A stretch of DNA of 58,210 bases from Hyphomicrobiales bacterium. Its GTDB lineage: Bacteria > Pseudomonadota > Alphaproteobacteria > Rhizobiales > Xanthobacteraceae. This document shows, one piece after another, positions 49,313-56,776 of the stretch. The notes beneath the pieces are model-generated. The model made no database searches, was not told the DNA's origin, and was given only the letters and a program-made list of their open reading frames with translations. The DNA is taken from NCBI GenBank assembly GCA_016713235.1, contig JADJPN010000009.1, forward strand, positions 1 through 58,210. The letters run 5' to 3'. Position numbers and translations under genes: made by a program. Each line of letters begins with the position of its first letter. Position 1 is the first letter of the stretch.

Positions 49313-49388
49313 GGGCCTGTAGCTCAATGGTTAGAGCCGACCGCTCATAACGGTCTGGTTCCTGGTTCGAGTCCAGGCAGGCCCACCA
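49313..49388 (+). tRNA. tRNA with CAT anticodon (Ile2-like or elongator Met), integration site
   Basis: A 76-base cloverleaf: acceptor GGGCCTG paired with CAGGCCC, D-arm GCTC…GAGC, anticodon stem GACCG/CGGTC around CTCATAA (anticodon CAT), T-arm CCTGG TTCGAGT CCAGG, and an encoded ACCA end. Its general pattern (TAGCTCAATGGTTAGAGC) suits tRNA-Ile2, whose C34 is changed to lysidine, but an elongator Met identity cannot be excluded. The integrase gene beginning just downstream points to its 3' end as the attachment site of a mobile element. Confidence 0.92.
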
Positions 49389-49409
49389 TTTACTTTCAAT
49401 GCTTTTCAA

Positions 49410-50586
49410 TCATGCTGGTCGCGCCGTTTTTCGGCCGGCCAATGATTGGGCCAATGGTTCACGACGCTGGTAGCCAATCGCCGCCGCCGCATCACGCAGA
49501 TGATCCGGATGATGATGGCCGTATACGTTTTCCAGCGTCTCCTGCGTCATGCCAGAAAGCGACTCGCTTGCCACATCGGCACACCGGCCAGCATTAGCCA
49601 CGTAGCGGCGGTATGTCTGAGAGTGTGCGGCGTTACTTTTCCAGTCAATCCGGCGCGCCGTACCGCGCTACGAAAACCAACTGTGACTGATTGAACGGGC
49701 TTGTCGTGCCATTCGACAAAATACTGTTTAGCGATCTTCTTATCGACCCAACGGCGCATGTGGGCGAGCAGACGAGGCGGAAGCGGTACCGGAGGCTGAC
49801 GCTTCTTCGTTGCTCGAGAGCCTTCAGCGAGCCGATAAAACATGCCATTCACAAGATCGACGTGCGACCGGCCTTCGCTTTTGATCGGAGAAGCCGACGC
49901 GACCGCAGCCGCGCGAGTGCCTGTGTAGAGAGCGATCAAGATGAAACGCGCTATGTGCTGCGACGTTCTTTTGTCGGTCACGATCTTCTGTCCCTTCAGT
50001 TTGCCCCGATGCTGCGTCTGAACTTCCCGGACGCGCCAACAGGCGCGGATCAGTGCCGCCGCCTCGTTACGCGTTAGCCACCGATCCCGAGGTAATCCCT
50101 TCGGCGGCAGGGTTACTCGGACGATCCCCGATGTAAGCCTTCCTTGCTGTGATGGTTGATCGCGGCGCGCAGGTCTTCTAAATCTCGTCGGCCACCGCCG
50201 ACGGATCCCGAACCGATATAGTTGCGACAAGTTTCGCCGTTTACGTCGGCAAGGCGTAGTGCGCCCCAGTACTCGTTTAAACGGTCAATTCGGGCTTCAG
50301 CACATTCGGGGCGTGCCCGAGCGGGACGCGATCAGCCAAATAAACCGCAAGGACGTCGCCAATCAGGATGTTTTCGATGTCCCGCTCTTTCCGGGACGGC
50401 TGATATTTTTGGCCAATGTACTCTGCGAGTTTTTCTTGAGCGCGCTGAGTTTCGCTCGCAGCGCATCTTGTGGCGATATGGCGGGTGCCATCGAGGATGA
50501 ACCATGATCCCTGACGGACAACGCCGTTTCGGTCGCGTCTTTTTCTTCCGGAGCCAAAGTCTTGGCCCTTTGCTGGTTCGCGGCAT
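49410..50586 (-). CDS. tyrosine recombinase (integrase) of a genomic island, frameshifted
   Basis: A phage-type integrase of about 390 residues once single-base shifts are repaired. It starts MPRTSKGPRLWLRKK (ATG 50586). The core-binding segment is ILIGDVLAVYLADR and LNEYWGALRLADVNGETC. The catalytic domain has Arg in LYTGTRAAAV, the H-x-x-R box in VTPHTLRHTAATW and the Tyr nucleophile in TQETLENVYGHHHPDHLRDA. Each break (about 49552, 50126, 50286, 50540) lies in a homopolymer. It faces the tRNA, as usual for integrases whose element inserts at a tRNA 3' end. Confidence 0.88.
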
Positions 50587-50748
50587 AGGCGTCTCATTTC
50601 TTCAATATCTGCGAGGGTGGTGTAGATTTTCCCCAGCAATGCGCTCGACGCTGAGGCGACCGCGCGCGTGCTCCCGGCGAAGACCGGATGCCGTCATTGA
50701 TCCGTCTGGGAAGGCGACTGATGCCGCAACGCCGAGTCTGAGCGGCAT
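50363..50748 (-). CDS. xis-like DNA-binding protein overlapping the integrase start
   Basis: A small protein of about 128 residues in another frame. ATG 50748 gives MPLRLGVAASVAFPDGSMTA, then RREHARGRLSVERIAGK-IYTTLADIEEMRRLCR, a winged-helix-like opening known next to integrases in Bradyrhizobium. An extra G at 50631-50634 splits it there. It continues GSGRKDATETALSVR to a stop at 50363, inside the integrase, if the A-run at 50540-50544 loses one base. That same repair fixes the integrase. The long overlap (about 220 bases) is characteristic of this pair. It may be the excisionase; this is not proven. Confidence 0.65.
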
Positions 50749-50850
50749 CGTCGGTCCGATCACTGAATTATGATCACCGACTTTTGAGCGATTGCGGTCG
50801 TGTGCGCTTTGGGAGCTTGTCCGGTGTTCCTAGATTCTTGTCTTTCAGCT

Positions 50851-50875
50851 GCATGCGGAGATCCTTTCCGCATGC
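50851..50875. repeat. perfect palindrome with 7-base spacer
   Basis: GCATGCGGA, a 7-base spacer, then TCCGCATGC. It is perfectly symmetric and located 52 bases before the palindrome array that begins at 50927. The arms differ in sequence from the array but have the same 7-base spacing. It is not followed by T-residues, so a terminator is unlikely. A protein-binding site is the better reading. Confidence 0.6.
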
Positions 50876-50926
50876 CCATTTACAGTTCGAAGCTTTGGCT
50901 AGGTCGCTGCGATAAAAGCCAAATGT

Positions 50927-51222
50927 TTTGCTTCGTCTGCAAAAAAGTGAGTACCAAAGGTCATTCGTCTTGGAATATTTTGCTTTTGTAGCAAAAAATA
51001 TCGGCATAAATTAGCGACAGAAAAATTTGTATCCAACGCAAAATAAGTCTCGCTTCGAAAATTTGTGCGCAGGACGCAAAAAATCAATCGCAACCAAAAA
51101 AAGTTTGCGTCGGCAGCAAAGAAATCTCCATGACAAGTTATTTGCGCGCCGAGCAAAATTCCTGCTACCGATTTGCATTTCCAGCAAATGAATCGACGCT
51201 AATTTTTTGCGAACGTCGGAAA
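50927..51222. repeat. array of eight TTTGC-N7-GCAAA palindromes
   Basis: Eight 17-base units, each two 5-base arms with 7 unconserved bases between. Starts: 50927, 50979, 51026 (TTTGT left arm), 51064 (TGTGC left arm), 51104, 51141, 51172, 51206 (GGAAA right arm). Five are exact, three have one mismatch. Start-to-start steps are 52, 47, 38, 40, 37, 31 and 34 bases. The spacer is AT-rich and lacks a gene. The central seven bases differ in every unit, so the arms alone are conserved. This fits dimer-binding sites or iteron-like repeats. The downstream gene encodes an HUH-like protein. Confidence 0.85.
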
Positions 51223-51323
51223 GCCGGACGCTCACGTTCTAGGAAAGCCTAGGACATCGAAGAACCCACCCGGAACCAGTGGGAGAGGTGTGTTCAAATC
51301 GTATTTTTTTGGAGTTGGAATTT

Positions 51324-51901
51324 ATGCGCGCAGCTGACGAAGAGTTTCATCATAAAATCGCGAAAGCGAAAGAGGCAATCCAGCACTATTCGCAATGGCT
51401 GGTTCGATTGAAAAGCGAAGGATGGCGAATTTACCGGCAACCGTTCTTTTCAAGCATCTGGAAGGGTCTTCACGCTGGACCGAAGGCCAGATGCTGGCTG
51501 ACATAGAAAAATTATACGCCCGGTTATTGACCCGTTACGTTCGGAATCCTCGTTCGGATAAAGAGAAGCCGCTCTGGGTCATCTTGCGTGATCTTCCGGT
51601 CTACAAGCGCGGCAAGAAAGCTTGCCTAACCGATTTTCAGGTGAACGGCGGAGTACATTTCCACCCAATTATTGCGATACCGCCTGCGGACATGTGCCGG
51701 CCTGGCGTCGGCTTAAAGAGGCTGCTGGGGCAACGCCAAGAGGACTTCTTCGTGCGCGGGACGAACATCAGCACATTTCACGTTAAGCGCGTAACCGGGG
51801 ATATCGACGATGTGGTGGATTACGCTCTTAAGCAGCTGGGTCGGGGGAATGCGACCCGTGATGACCTGATCATACTTCCTCGGGCCGTCCGCGAGCTATA
51901 A
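51324..51901 (+). CDS. putative HUH-type replication/nicking protein, frameshifted
   Basis: A gene of about 190 residues just downstream of the palindrome array. ATG 51324 follows TTGGAG. The first frame (MRAADEEFHHKIAKAKEAIQ…KSEGWRIY) runs into another frame near 51430 (LPATVLFKHLEGSSRWTEGQ). The core GGVHFHPIIAIPP has the His-hydrophobic-His signature of HUH endonucleases. Further on, DDVVDYALKQLGR could hold the nicking Tyr with the usual Lys three residues on. Such proteins start rolling-circle replication or conjugation. No family assignment was confirmed, and a DNA-nicking role is inference. Confidence 0.6.
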
Positions 51902-51968
51902 GCGCCGGCGTATTCGTCTTCGACCGAGTGTGAGTTATTGTCGGGTCTTTCCAAGCGGATGACCCATC

Positions 51969-52405
51969 ATGCAGAAATCGAAATCCAAGAAGTTCGATCT
52001 TCAGAGCCGCCTAGCAAATATACGCAAGTTCGCCGAAAAAAATCATACCCGCGACAAATTTCGCGACGATTATCTCCTCCGTCTCTACCGGGTCCTGCGG
52101 CACTACCGTGGATTCGGCGAGCATAAGAAATTTCAAAAAGCTTTATTGGCGCTTGCGAAAGAACAAAAAATCAGCCGCAAGTATTCTCGTGCTGAGCGGT
52201 TGTTAATTGAACTGACCGCACCACAGATCACTACGTATCACAAAAGTCGACTTGCTCTTTTGCTGGGGGTGCTACTCAAAAAAATAGCCCAAGCACCCAC
52301 GTTAATATGGTGCTGAGCGAATCGGGGGAGCAGATAAAGCCTATCGCGATGCTGCTAGGAAGGGCAGGAAAAGGAAAATATCCGCTGGAGCGGCTCGGAA
52401 GGTGA
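51969..52405 (+). CDS. island protein of unknown function, frameshifted end
   Basis: A basic, helical protein: MQKSKSKKFDLQSRLANIRK, then FAEKNHTRDKFRDDYLLRLY and YRGFGEHKKFQKALLALAKE. The first frame stops at about 52316. One more A in the seven-A run at 52278-52284 links it to a frame reading SPSTHVNMVLSESGEQIKPI…KYPLERLGR, ending at TGA 52403-52405 (about 145 residues). No domain was recognised. AT-richer than the chromosome, and it follows the HUH-like gene by 67 bases. Confidence 0.6.
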
Positions 52406-52670
52406 GTGTCAGAAAGCCTGCCGAAAACGAGTCAGACGGGTGGTAACCCGACTCCTAGCCAAATATCGCGAAAATTCGAAGTCTTACCGATTCTAGGTGG
52501 CCTTATACTGCGCGTCGCGATTTCGTACGGTTCGCAGCATTACAGCCCGGTTCGGAGGGACGAAATATTTGCATAGCTCACAAAAAATCCTCAAGGGCAA
52601 ACTGAAGCCGGTCCTCAGAAAGCATCTTGTAAATCTCCTGCGTCGCAATTCGCGATTAAAGGAGATGAAT

Positions 52671-53138
52671 ATGAACTATCAATTGCTACCGCGCTTGGCC
52701 GCGGTGATTTCGGAAGCTGTCGAAGTGCTTGTGGAGCAGGCGCGTCCTCAGCCCGCCAGCAAAGAATTTCTTTTCGATCTGAGCGAGCAGTGGTTAAAAG
52801 CGCGAGGCAAGATTTTCCTCGTTGATGATGAGCGTTTCGCTGCGCACAATCCCGGATACGATGGCTACGCTCTCGCCATGCCGGGCACCGTTGTCGCAAG
52901 TAACCTTTGTGATGACCTCATCGACCCGGATAATTTTCGAATAGCCGGCGACCTTCGCAATGAAGTTGAAGTTGAGGTGGTCGCTTTCAAGCTTGCCCGT
53001 TCAGAAGAGCGCGCGCCCCGTCCGCTGGTTCAGCTTCTCGTTCTCGGCCGAATGGTCGCAAGTGGCCGCGTCCGCTACAAAAAAGACCGCGACGGCGCTG
53101 CGGTATTTTACATTTCAAAGTCTCGCGGCATCCGCTAA
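52671..53138 (+). CDS. island protein of unknown function
   Basis: A 155-residue protein. The ATG 52671 follows AAAGGAG at the best distance; the ATG at 52665 is too close to it. The N-part is helical (NYQLLPRLAAVISEAVEVLV) and a strand-rich core follows (ARGKIFLVDDERFAAHNPGY; DGYALAMPGTVVASNLCDD). The C-end is basic (SGRVRYKKDRDG; YISKSRGIR). No family recognised. A strong hairpin follows its stop. An orphan array-like site lies about 100 bases upstream, at 52568. Confidence 0.65.
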   Translation: MNYQLLPRLAAVISEAVEVLVEQARPQPASKEFLFDLSEQWLKARGKIFLVDDERFAAHNPGYDGYALAMPGTVVASNLCDDLIDPDNFRIAGDLRNEVEVEVVAFKLARSEERAPRPLVQLLVLGRMVASGRVRYKKDRDGAAVFYISKSRGIR

Positions 53139-53177
53139 ATCGGCCTTATGGTCGAGAGCACGAGTACTACTTTACTA

Positions 53178-53209
53178 AAGACGGCGGGTGCATAAGCACC
53201 CGCCGTCTT
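53178..53209 (+). terminator. terminator-like hairpin
   Basis: AAGACGGCGGGTGC-ATAA-GCACCCGCCGTCTT, a perfect 14-bp stem, lies 39 bases after the stop at 53138. Its stem core ACGGCGGGTG recurs in the hairpin at 54224-54250. Confidence 0.7.
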
Positions 53210-53315
53210 CTCGGCAGAGACGAGGACCCCGAAAGCAAATTCGTACTAGTTAATGCCATTGCCTAGAGCGACTGCTTTCAGCGGCGCCGGCGCGAAGGGC
53301 GCTAAGCCGACCACC

Positions 53316-53516
53316 TTAGGGTCTATGGCGCCGGATCAACTGCCGTCGCACCCCGAGTTGATCCTCGGCCATCTTAATGGCATCTGCTACGACACTTTTA
53401 TCGATGCTAAATGCAGAGCAGAACCGCAAAAAGGCGAGCCATGTGTGGCATGACTGCCGGGCCATTAAGCGGACAGGTTCGGGTAGGCGTTTTGAAGACA
53501 TCAATCGTTTGATCAT
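53316..53516 (-). CDS. possible small protein, coupled to the upstream gene
   Basis: A 66-residue basic frame (MIKRLMSSKRLPEPVRLMAR; ending QLGVRRQLIRRHRP) whose ATG overlaps the stop of the upstream gene as ATGA. This overlap is the main support. No domain was recognised, and it may be a frameshifted remainder of the upstream gene. The plus-strand frames here look less likely. Low confidence. Confidence 0.3.
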   Translation of the reverse strand: MIKRLMSSKRLPEPVRLMARQSCHTWLAFLRFCSAFSIDKSVVADAIKMAEDQLGVRRQLIRRHRP

Positions 53517-54022
53517 CGTGGATAAAGGCGACGTATTATTTGCCAGCGGCGTGCACAGGCGTTGACGCCTCCGACAGCCTTGATCGTTTGCCTAAACCTT
53601 TTAGGCGGCACGTCGAAGGCATTGGCGTATCTGACCACACATAGCCACCGGTGATGTGTACGGCGATCCAAGCGCTGGCCGACCGCGCCCACATTTAAGC
53701 AAAACTTGAAGATGTCCGCTTCGACATCAAGGCGATACTGCCGCGCGGCAAGTTTCAGAATTCGTTCAAGATCACCGCGGGCACGCCACGCGTTACCAAC
53801 CGTGTAAAGGCAGCTAAGAAACGGAAGGTATCGATCCTTGGCAGGAGATTTTCCTGCCTCCTTCCAGGCGCGCTGAAGGCCCTCGATTTCTCGCCGGTAT
53901 ATTTTCGGCAGTCGGAATTTTTTGAGTAACCGGCGGTATTCCTGCATTATTATTTCTGGGACCGGCTCGTCCCAAGCTTTGCAGGCTTCTATTTTGGATT
54001 TGATTTCACGCAAACTGCTCAT
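53513..54022 (-). CDS. island protein of unknown function
   Basis: A 169-residue basic, mostly helical protein beginning MSSLREIKSKIEACKAWDEP. Arg/Lys-rich segments include IMQEYRRLLKKFRLPKIYRR and TIKAVGGVNACARRWQIIRR. Five cysteines (residues 14, 90, 127, 147, 156 approximately) are scattered. No domain is recognised; an RNA- or DNA-binding role is a guess from charge. AGAGAGCG precedes its ATG. Between it and the next gene on the same strand lies a hairpin. Confidence 0.6.
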   Translation of the reverse strand: MSSLREIKSKIEACKAWDEPVPEIIMQEYRRLLKKFRLPKIYRREIEGLQRAWKEAGKSPAKDRYLPFLSCLYTVGNAWRARGDLERILKLAARQYRLDVEADIFKFCLNVGAVGQRLDRRTHHRWLCVVRYANAFDVPPKRFRQTIKAVGGVNACARRWQIIRRLYPR

Positions 54023-54223
54023 GTTGATCGCTCTCTCTTGCGATCAAAATTAGTATGAGCATCGAACGTCGCTTAAGGCGACCTCGATAGTTTATGTGTC
54101 TTGTCGGATATTTTAGGCGTTTTTCGACCCTGAGAATTTCGGCCGAAGTCGCGCCACCACGAATAATTTAAAGCGACCTGCAAATATAGGTCCGGATCAA
54201 GGTCGGCGGGCTTTAGGAAACAT

Positions 54224-54250
54224 ACGGCGGGTGTTGTTCGCACCCGCCGT
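54224..54250 (-). terminator. hairpin after the small secreted gene
   Basis: ACGGCGGGTG, a 7-base loop TTGTTCG, then CACCCGCCGT. On the minus strand it is 35 bases past the stop of the 83-residue gene (54285). The stem is the same as that at 53178-53209. Confidence 0.55.
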
Positions 54251-54284
54251 TGCCTCTGTCAGAGATGCAATCACTGGGGAGCGA

Positions 54285-54536
54285 TCAATCTCCGATGAGC
54301 TTGGTTTTCTTTCCGCCACCACGATAGGTCGACGGCGCGCGCAGGAACTTGCCGCCGCCGCGCGTTCCATCTGCGTAAGGATAGGGAGCCCCTTCAACAG
54401 AGCGGTCACCTAGCAGCCCATGGGCTGAGGTTTGAAAAAGGCCGAGGGGATCGAGTAGCCGCGGTAGCGAGAAGGTATCGGCGTGAGCAAAACTCGCGCT
54501 CGAGATCAAAAATACAATAGCTAGCAACCTCTTCAT
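54285..54536 (-). CDS. small secreted protein of the island
   Basis: An 83-residue protein with a signal peptide (MKRLLAIVFLISSASFAHAD, ATG 54536 after GGAGA). The mature part is short and basic (GLLGDRSVEGAPYPYADGTR; GGGKFLRAPSTYRGGGKKTK). No domain was recognised. It is 15 bases after the next gene on the same strand, so the two are likely co-transcribed and both exported. Confidence 0.6.
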   Translation of the reverse strand: MKRLLAIVFLISSASFAHADTFSLPRLLDPLGLFQTSAHGLLGDRSVEGAPYPYADGTRGGGKFLRAPSTYRGGGKKTKLIGD

Positions 54537-54550
54537 CGTATTCTCCACAA

Positions 54551-55043
54551 TCAACACGGTTTGAAACCAATCTGGTGAAACGCTGAGGCCGGTATCCAAA
54601 GCCATTCCGGCCGCATCCTGCGCGCGTTGACGAGCGCCTTTACGTCGCCGGGATATGAGTTCCACATCACTGCCGTTGCAGCCGGGCTGTCGCCATGATG
54701 GAAGCCCAGACGAACACCGCGCGCGATGCACATTCGGTCTTTGGAGAAGTGCCCAAATCCAATGGTGCAGGCGGAAGCGCAGTCACTCGTGATCCGCCAG
54801 AATTCGCCAGCCGCAGCCCGGGCGCGGTATCTTTCGTTGAAGGCGTAAACATTGCCGCCGGACGGATGCCGCTGATAGCGCGGGTCGCTGTAGTCCTTCT
54901 GCGGGCGTATCCCGGTGGCGGAAGCCTCCTTTGTTGCGAACGTTGCAGTCGCCACGCACGTGACAGTTCTGCCCTTCAGCCGAAGCGGTAAAGGCGAAGG
55001 CAGAAACCAAGATCGAGAATGCGATCTTCGTTGTTCTCTTCAT
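54551..55043 (-). CDS. secreted Clp/crotonase-like protein, frameshifted
   Basis: ATG 55043 (after AGGAAACGA) gives a signal peptide MKRTTKIAFSILVSAFAFTA. The frame changes near 54890-54940. The downstream frame reads SGGNVYAFNERYRARAAAGE, then SDCASACTIGFGHFSKDRMC and RGVRLGFHHGDSPAATAVMW, with PEWLWIPASAFHQIGFKPC at the end. The small-residue/Ser-Ala-Cys turn followed by G-x-x-L-G-F-H resembles periplasmic proteins of the Clp/crotonase-like fold (COG3904 type). A serine protease role is possible only by analogy. Confidence 0.55.
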
Positions 55044-55170
55044 TCGTTTCCTGGACTGGGCAACGAACGTGGTTGAGCCATTGGATACCTTGCGAATGGA
55101 CATTTAAGTCTCCCTAATGTGAACAGCATACTGTGTAGATTGATAGGATGCGAACTGGCCCATTCCCGGC

Positions 55171-55464
55171 ATGGAAAGCCGTGGCCTGGTCGCCTGGAAT
55201 CTGCGGAAGTTTCGGCTTGCGAAGCGGCTTTCGCAGGAAAAGCTGGCCTTGGAGGCCGGGATTGCCCGTACCTATGTGAGCCGCCTCGAGCGGGGTGTAG
55301 AGAACCCCACGGTCGTAATGCTGGATCGGCTGGCGAAGGCGCTGTCGGTCAAGTCGGTAGATTTCCTCGCGCCCAAAGTGACGGGTGGAAGCTGCCGCCG
55401 GCGTTACCTGCGGGCCGTAAGCCGCCATCCCGGCGCAGGCGAGCCGATAGACACTGAGGCCTGA
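55171..55464 (+). CDS. XRE family regulator
   Basis: A 97-residue protein with an HTH_3 domain: LRKFRLAKRLSQEKLALEAG (helices 1-2), IARTYVSRLERGVENPTVVM (recognition helix and Asn-Pro turn), LDRLAKALSVKSVDFLAP. A polar 35-residue tail follows. The short phage-like repressor type is expected within a mobile element and may control its genes. It is transcribed away from the secreted pair at 54285-55043. The ATG at 55171 lacks a strong Shine-Dalgarno. Confidence 0.88.
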   Translation: MESRGLVAWNLRKFRLAKRLSQEKLALEAGIARTYVSRLERGVENPTVVMLDRLAKALSVKSVDFLAPKVTGGSCRRRYLRAVSRHPGAGEPIDTEA

Positions 55465-55515
55465 CCGCTGCCGCAAGCTTCATGCTGGTCGCCGCGGTAT
55501 GGGCGACCAGACTGA

Positions 55516-56085
55516 TCACGGGCGGGTTAGATTGGGATGCCCGGAAACGGCTGACCTGTTCGAGAGAACGTCACGGGCTATTTCCTCGAGGGCGGATGTC
55601 ATTCCCAAGGGTATTAGCTGGAGAGCGATCCTTGCGGGCTTCAGCTTTGCCGCGAACTGCCAAAGACCCTCATAACATCGCGATAGCTGTTCGAGGGAGT
55701 GCTTCCAGATACCGTCATCCGTTCGCGGTGGGATCGCATGCACGAGATAGCGGCTTCCGGAGAAGTAGCCGCGGCTGAGCGCAACCGAGCCGGGATGGAA
55801 GTCTGTCTCAAAGAAGTGCTTCAGTAACCCGCAGTCGGTCCGCAAACGTGGGCCGGCAATGGAGTGGGTTCGGATCGAACTCTCCTTTCCAACTCGAATC
55901 CGTTGCTGGCCCAGATCCAGATCGGTAACGATCAGGGCGAGATCGCATCGAACCGCACCGGCCGCTCCGCACCAGACCTCAATTCCGTCAAACGCTTCGA
56001 CGCGGACCGGAAGGGCACGCAACGCAGGCGGACGGACGTCGATAGGCTGGTGCCCGGTGTTCTCTGCCACCAGCAAGGCATCCAT
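55516..56085 (-). CDS. island protein of unknown function
   Basis: A 189-residue protein. The ATG 56085 opens MDALLVAENTGHQPIDVRPP; the frame is open further upstream, to the stop that ends the small gene at 56191, so the start is uncertain. Strand-like (FDGIEVWCGAAGAVRCDLAL) and helical (TDDGIWKHSLEQLSRCYEGL) parts alternate. ALEEIARDVLSNRSAVSGHP is the tail. No domain recognised. It may be the C-terminal part of one larger gene with the small frame upstream at 56191-56370. Confidence 0.5.
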   Translation of the reverse strand: MDALLVAENTGHQPIDVRPPALRALPVRVEAFDGIEVWCGAAGAVRCDLALIVTDLDLGQQRIRVGKESSIRTHSIAGPRLRTDCGLLKHFFETDFHPGSVALSRGYFSGSRYLVHAIPPRTDDGIWKHSLEQLSRCYEGLWQFAAKLKPARIALQLIPLGMTSALEEIARDVLSNRSAVSGHPNLTRP

Positions 56086-56190
56086 CGCTGACAGAAAGCT
56101 CCGGCTGGAAGGTTGGGCCGAGGGTGAGGGTCGACGTCCAAGAGATTGCGCTTCTGCTGAACGATCTGGACCTTCGTGCTTTGGCGGAAG

Positions 56191-56370
56191 CTATCGAGTT
56201 CGATTCCCTACGTCTGTCATTTGAGGCGACCAGATCATTTCGAGGATTTGGTCGATCAGCGCCCTCATAATTGAATCCGCGGGGCAAGGCGGAGGCTGAA
56301 AGGGGCTGTCGAGCTGCAGTAGCCAGCGATAGTGTTTAACGTCGTCTGGGACGAGGAGCCGTCGTTTCAT
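56191..56370 (-). CDS. small island protein or 5' part of the next gene
   Basis: A 59-residue frame starting MKRRLLVPDDVKHYRWLLQL at 56370, eight bases past the DUF3768 stop. It contains DSIMRALIDQILEMIWSPQM and ends GNRTR at a TAG. The same frame reopens just after the TAG and runs into the 189-residue gene, so a damaged fusion is plausible. No domain is recognised. Confidence 0.45.
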   Translation of the reverse strand: MKRRLLVPDDVKHYRWLLQLDSPFQPPPCPADSIMRALIDQILEMIWSPQMTDVGNRTR

Positions 56371-56377
56371 GCTGGCC

Positions 56378-56707
56378 TCAGTATTCTTCGGCAAGCATCA
56401 GCGTGATCACCCGCTCAGTGACCGCTGGGTCTGATGGGTCCGGCGAGTGGTTCCTGAAGGCCTTGTCGTAGTAGTCGATCTTGAAGAAGACCTTCTTTTC
56501 TTCGACATCGAGCGCGCCGAAATCGTGCTCGGTGTAGGGATCGTTTTCGGTACAGAAATCGTCGAAGACGGTGATTGCCTTGACAATCCGCTCGACGCTC
56601 TCAGGTCCTAGCGCAACAATTCCTGGCGTCATCAGCACTCGGCCTCCGGTGAGGCTTTTGCGTAGCTGGTCGTTTAGTTCTCGGATGCGGTCGACTTGCG
56701 CGTTCAT
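56378..56707 (-). CDS. DUF3768 protein
   Basis: A 109-residue protein of a family frequent on rhizobial plasmids and islands. IRELNDQLRKSLTGGRVLMT, ENDPYTEHDFGALDVEEKKV, FFKIDYYDKAFRNHSPDPSD and TERVITLMLAEEY are its hallmark segments. Function is unknown. The abundance of conserved acidic/aromatic residues suggests a small enzyme or inhibitor fold. Preceded by a terminator on its strand, so it starts its own transcript. AGGAAACAA precedes the ATG. Confidence 0.9.
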   Translation of the reverse strand: MNAQVDRIRELNDQLRKSLTGGRVLMTPGIVALGPESVERIVKAITVFDDFCTENDPYTEHDFGALDVEEKKVFFKIDYYDKAFRNHSPDPSDPAVTERVITLMLAEEY

Positions 56708-56734
56708 TTGCTTGTTTCCTTCTATGGGTGTCCA

Positions 56735-56766
56735 AAAAAGCTTCGGGGCCCGTTAGGGCCCCGAGC
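56735..56766 (-). terminator. terminator between the two island genes
   Basis: CGGGGCCC-TAAC-GGGCCCCG on the minus strand, followed by AAGCTTTTTTGG. It ends the transcript of the gene at 56777-57392. Confidence 0.85.
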
Positions 56767-56776
56767 TGAAGTTCAG

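Noticed and set aside
50927..51222. CRISPR array interpretation
   Set aside because: Unit length is 17 with variable centre and constant symmetric arms, spacing is uneven, and no cas genes are visible.
50899..51235. Minus-strand frames inside the palindrome array
   Set aside because: They read repeated Phe/Lys/Cys-rich text generated by the palindromes themselves. No start signal, and the symmetric DNA explains the pattern better.
53253..53453. Plus-strand 66-codon frame in the island
   Set aside because: No ribosome site and no domain; the minus-strand frame with an ATGA overlap is somewhat better supported.
55859..56224. Plus-strand frame opposite the 189-residue island gene
   Set aside because: Arg/Ser-rich shadow composition. 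Another short plus-strand frame near 56120-56270 looks slightly protein-like, but no start was found.
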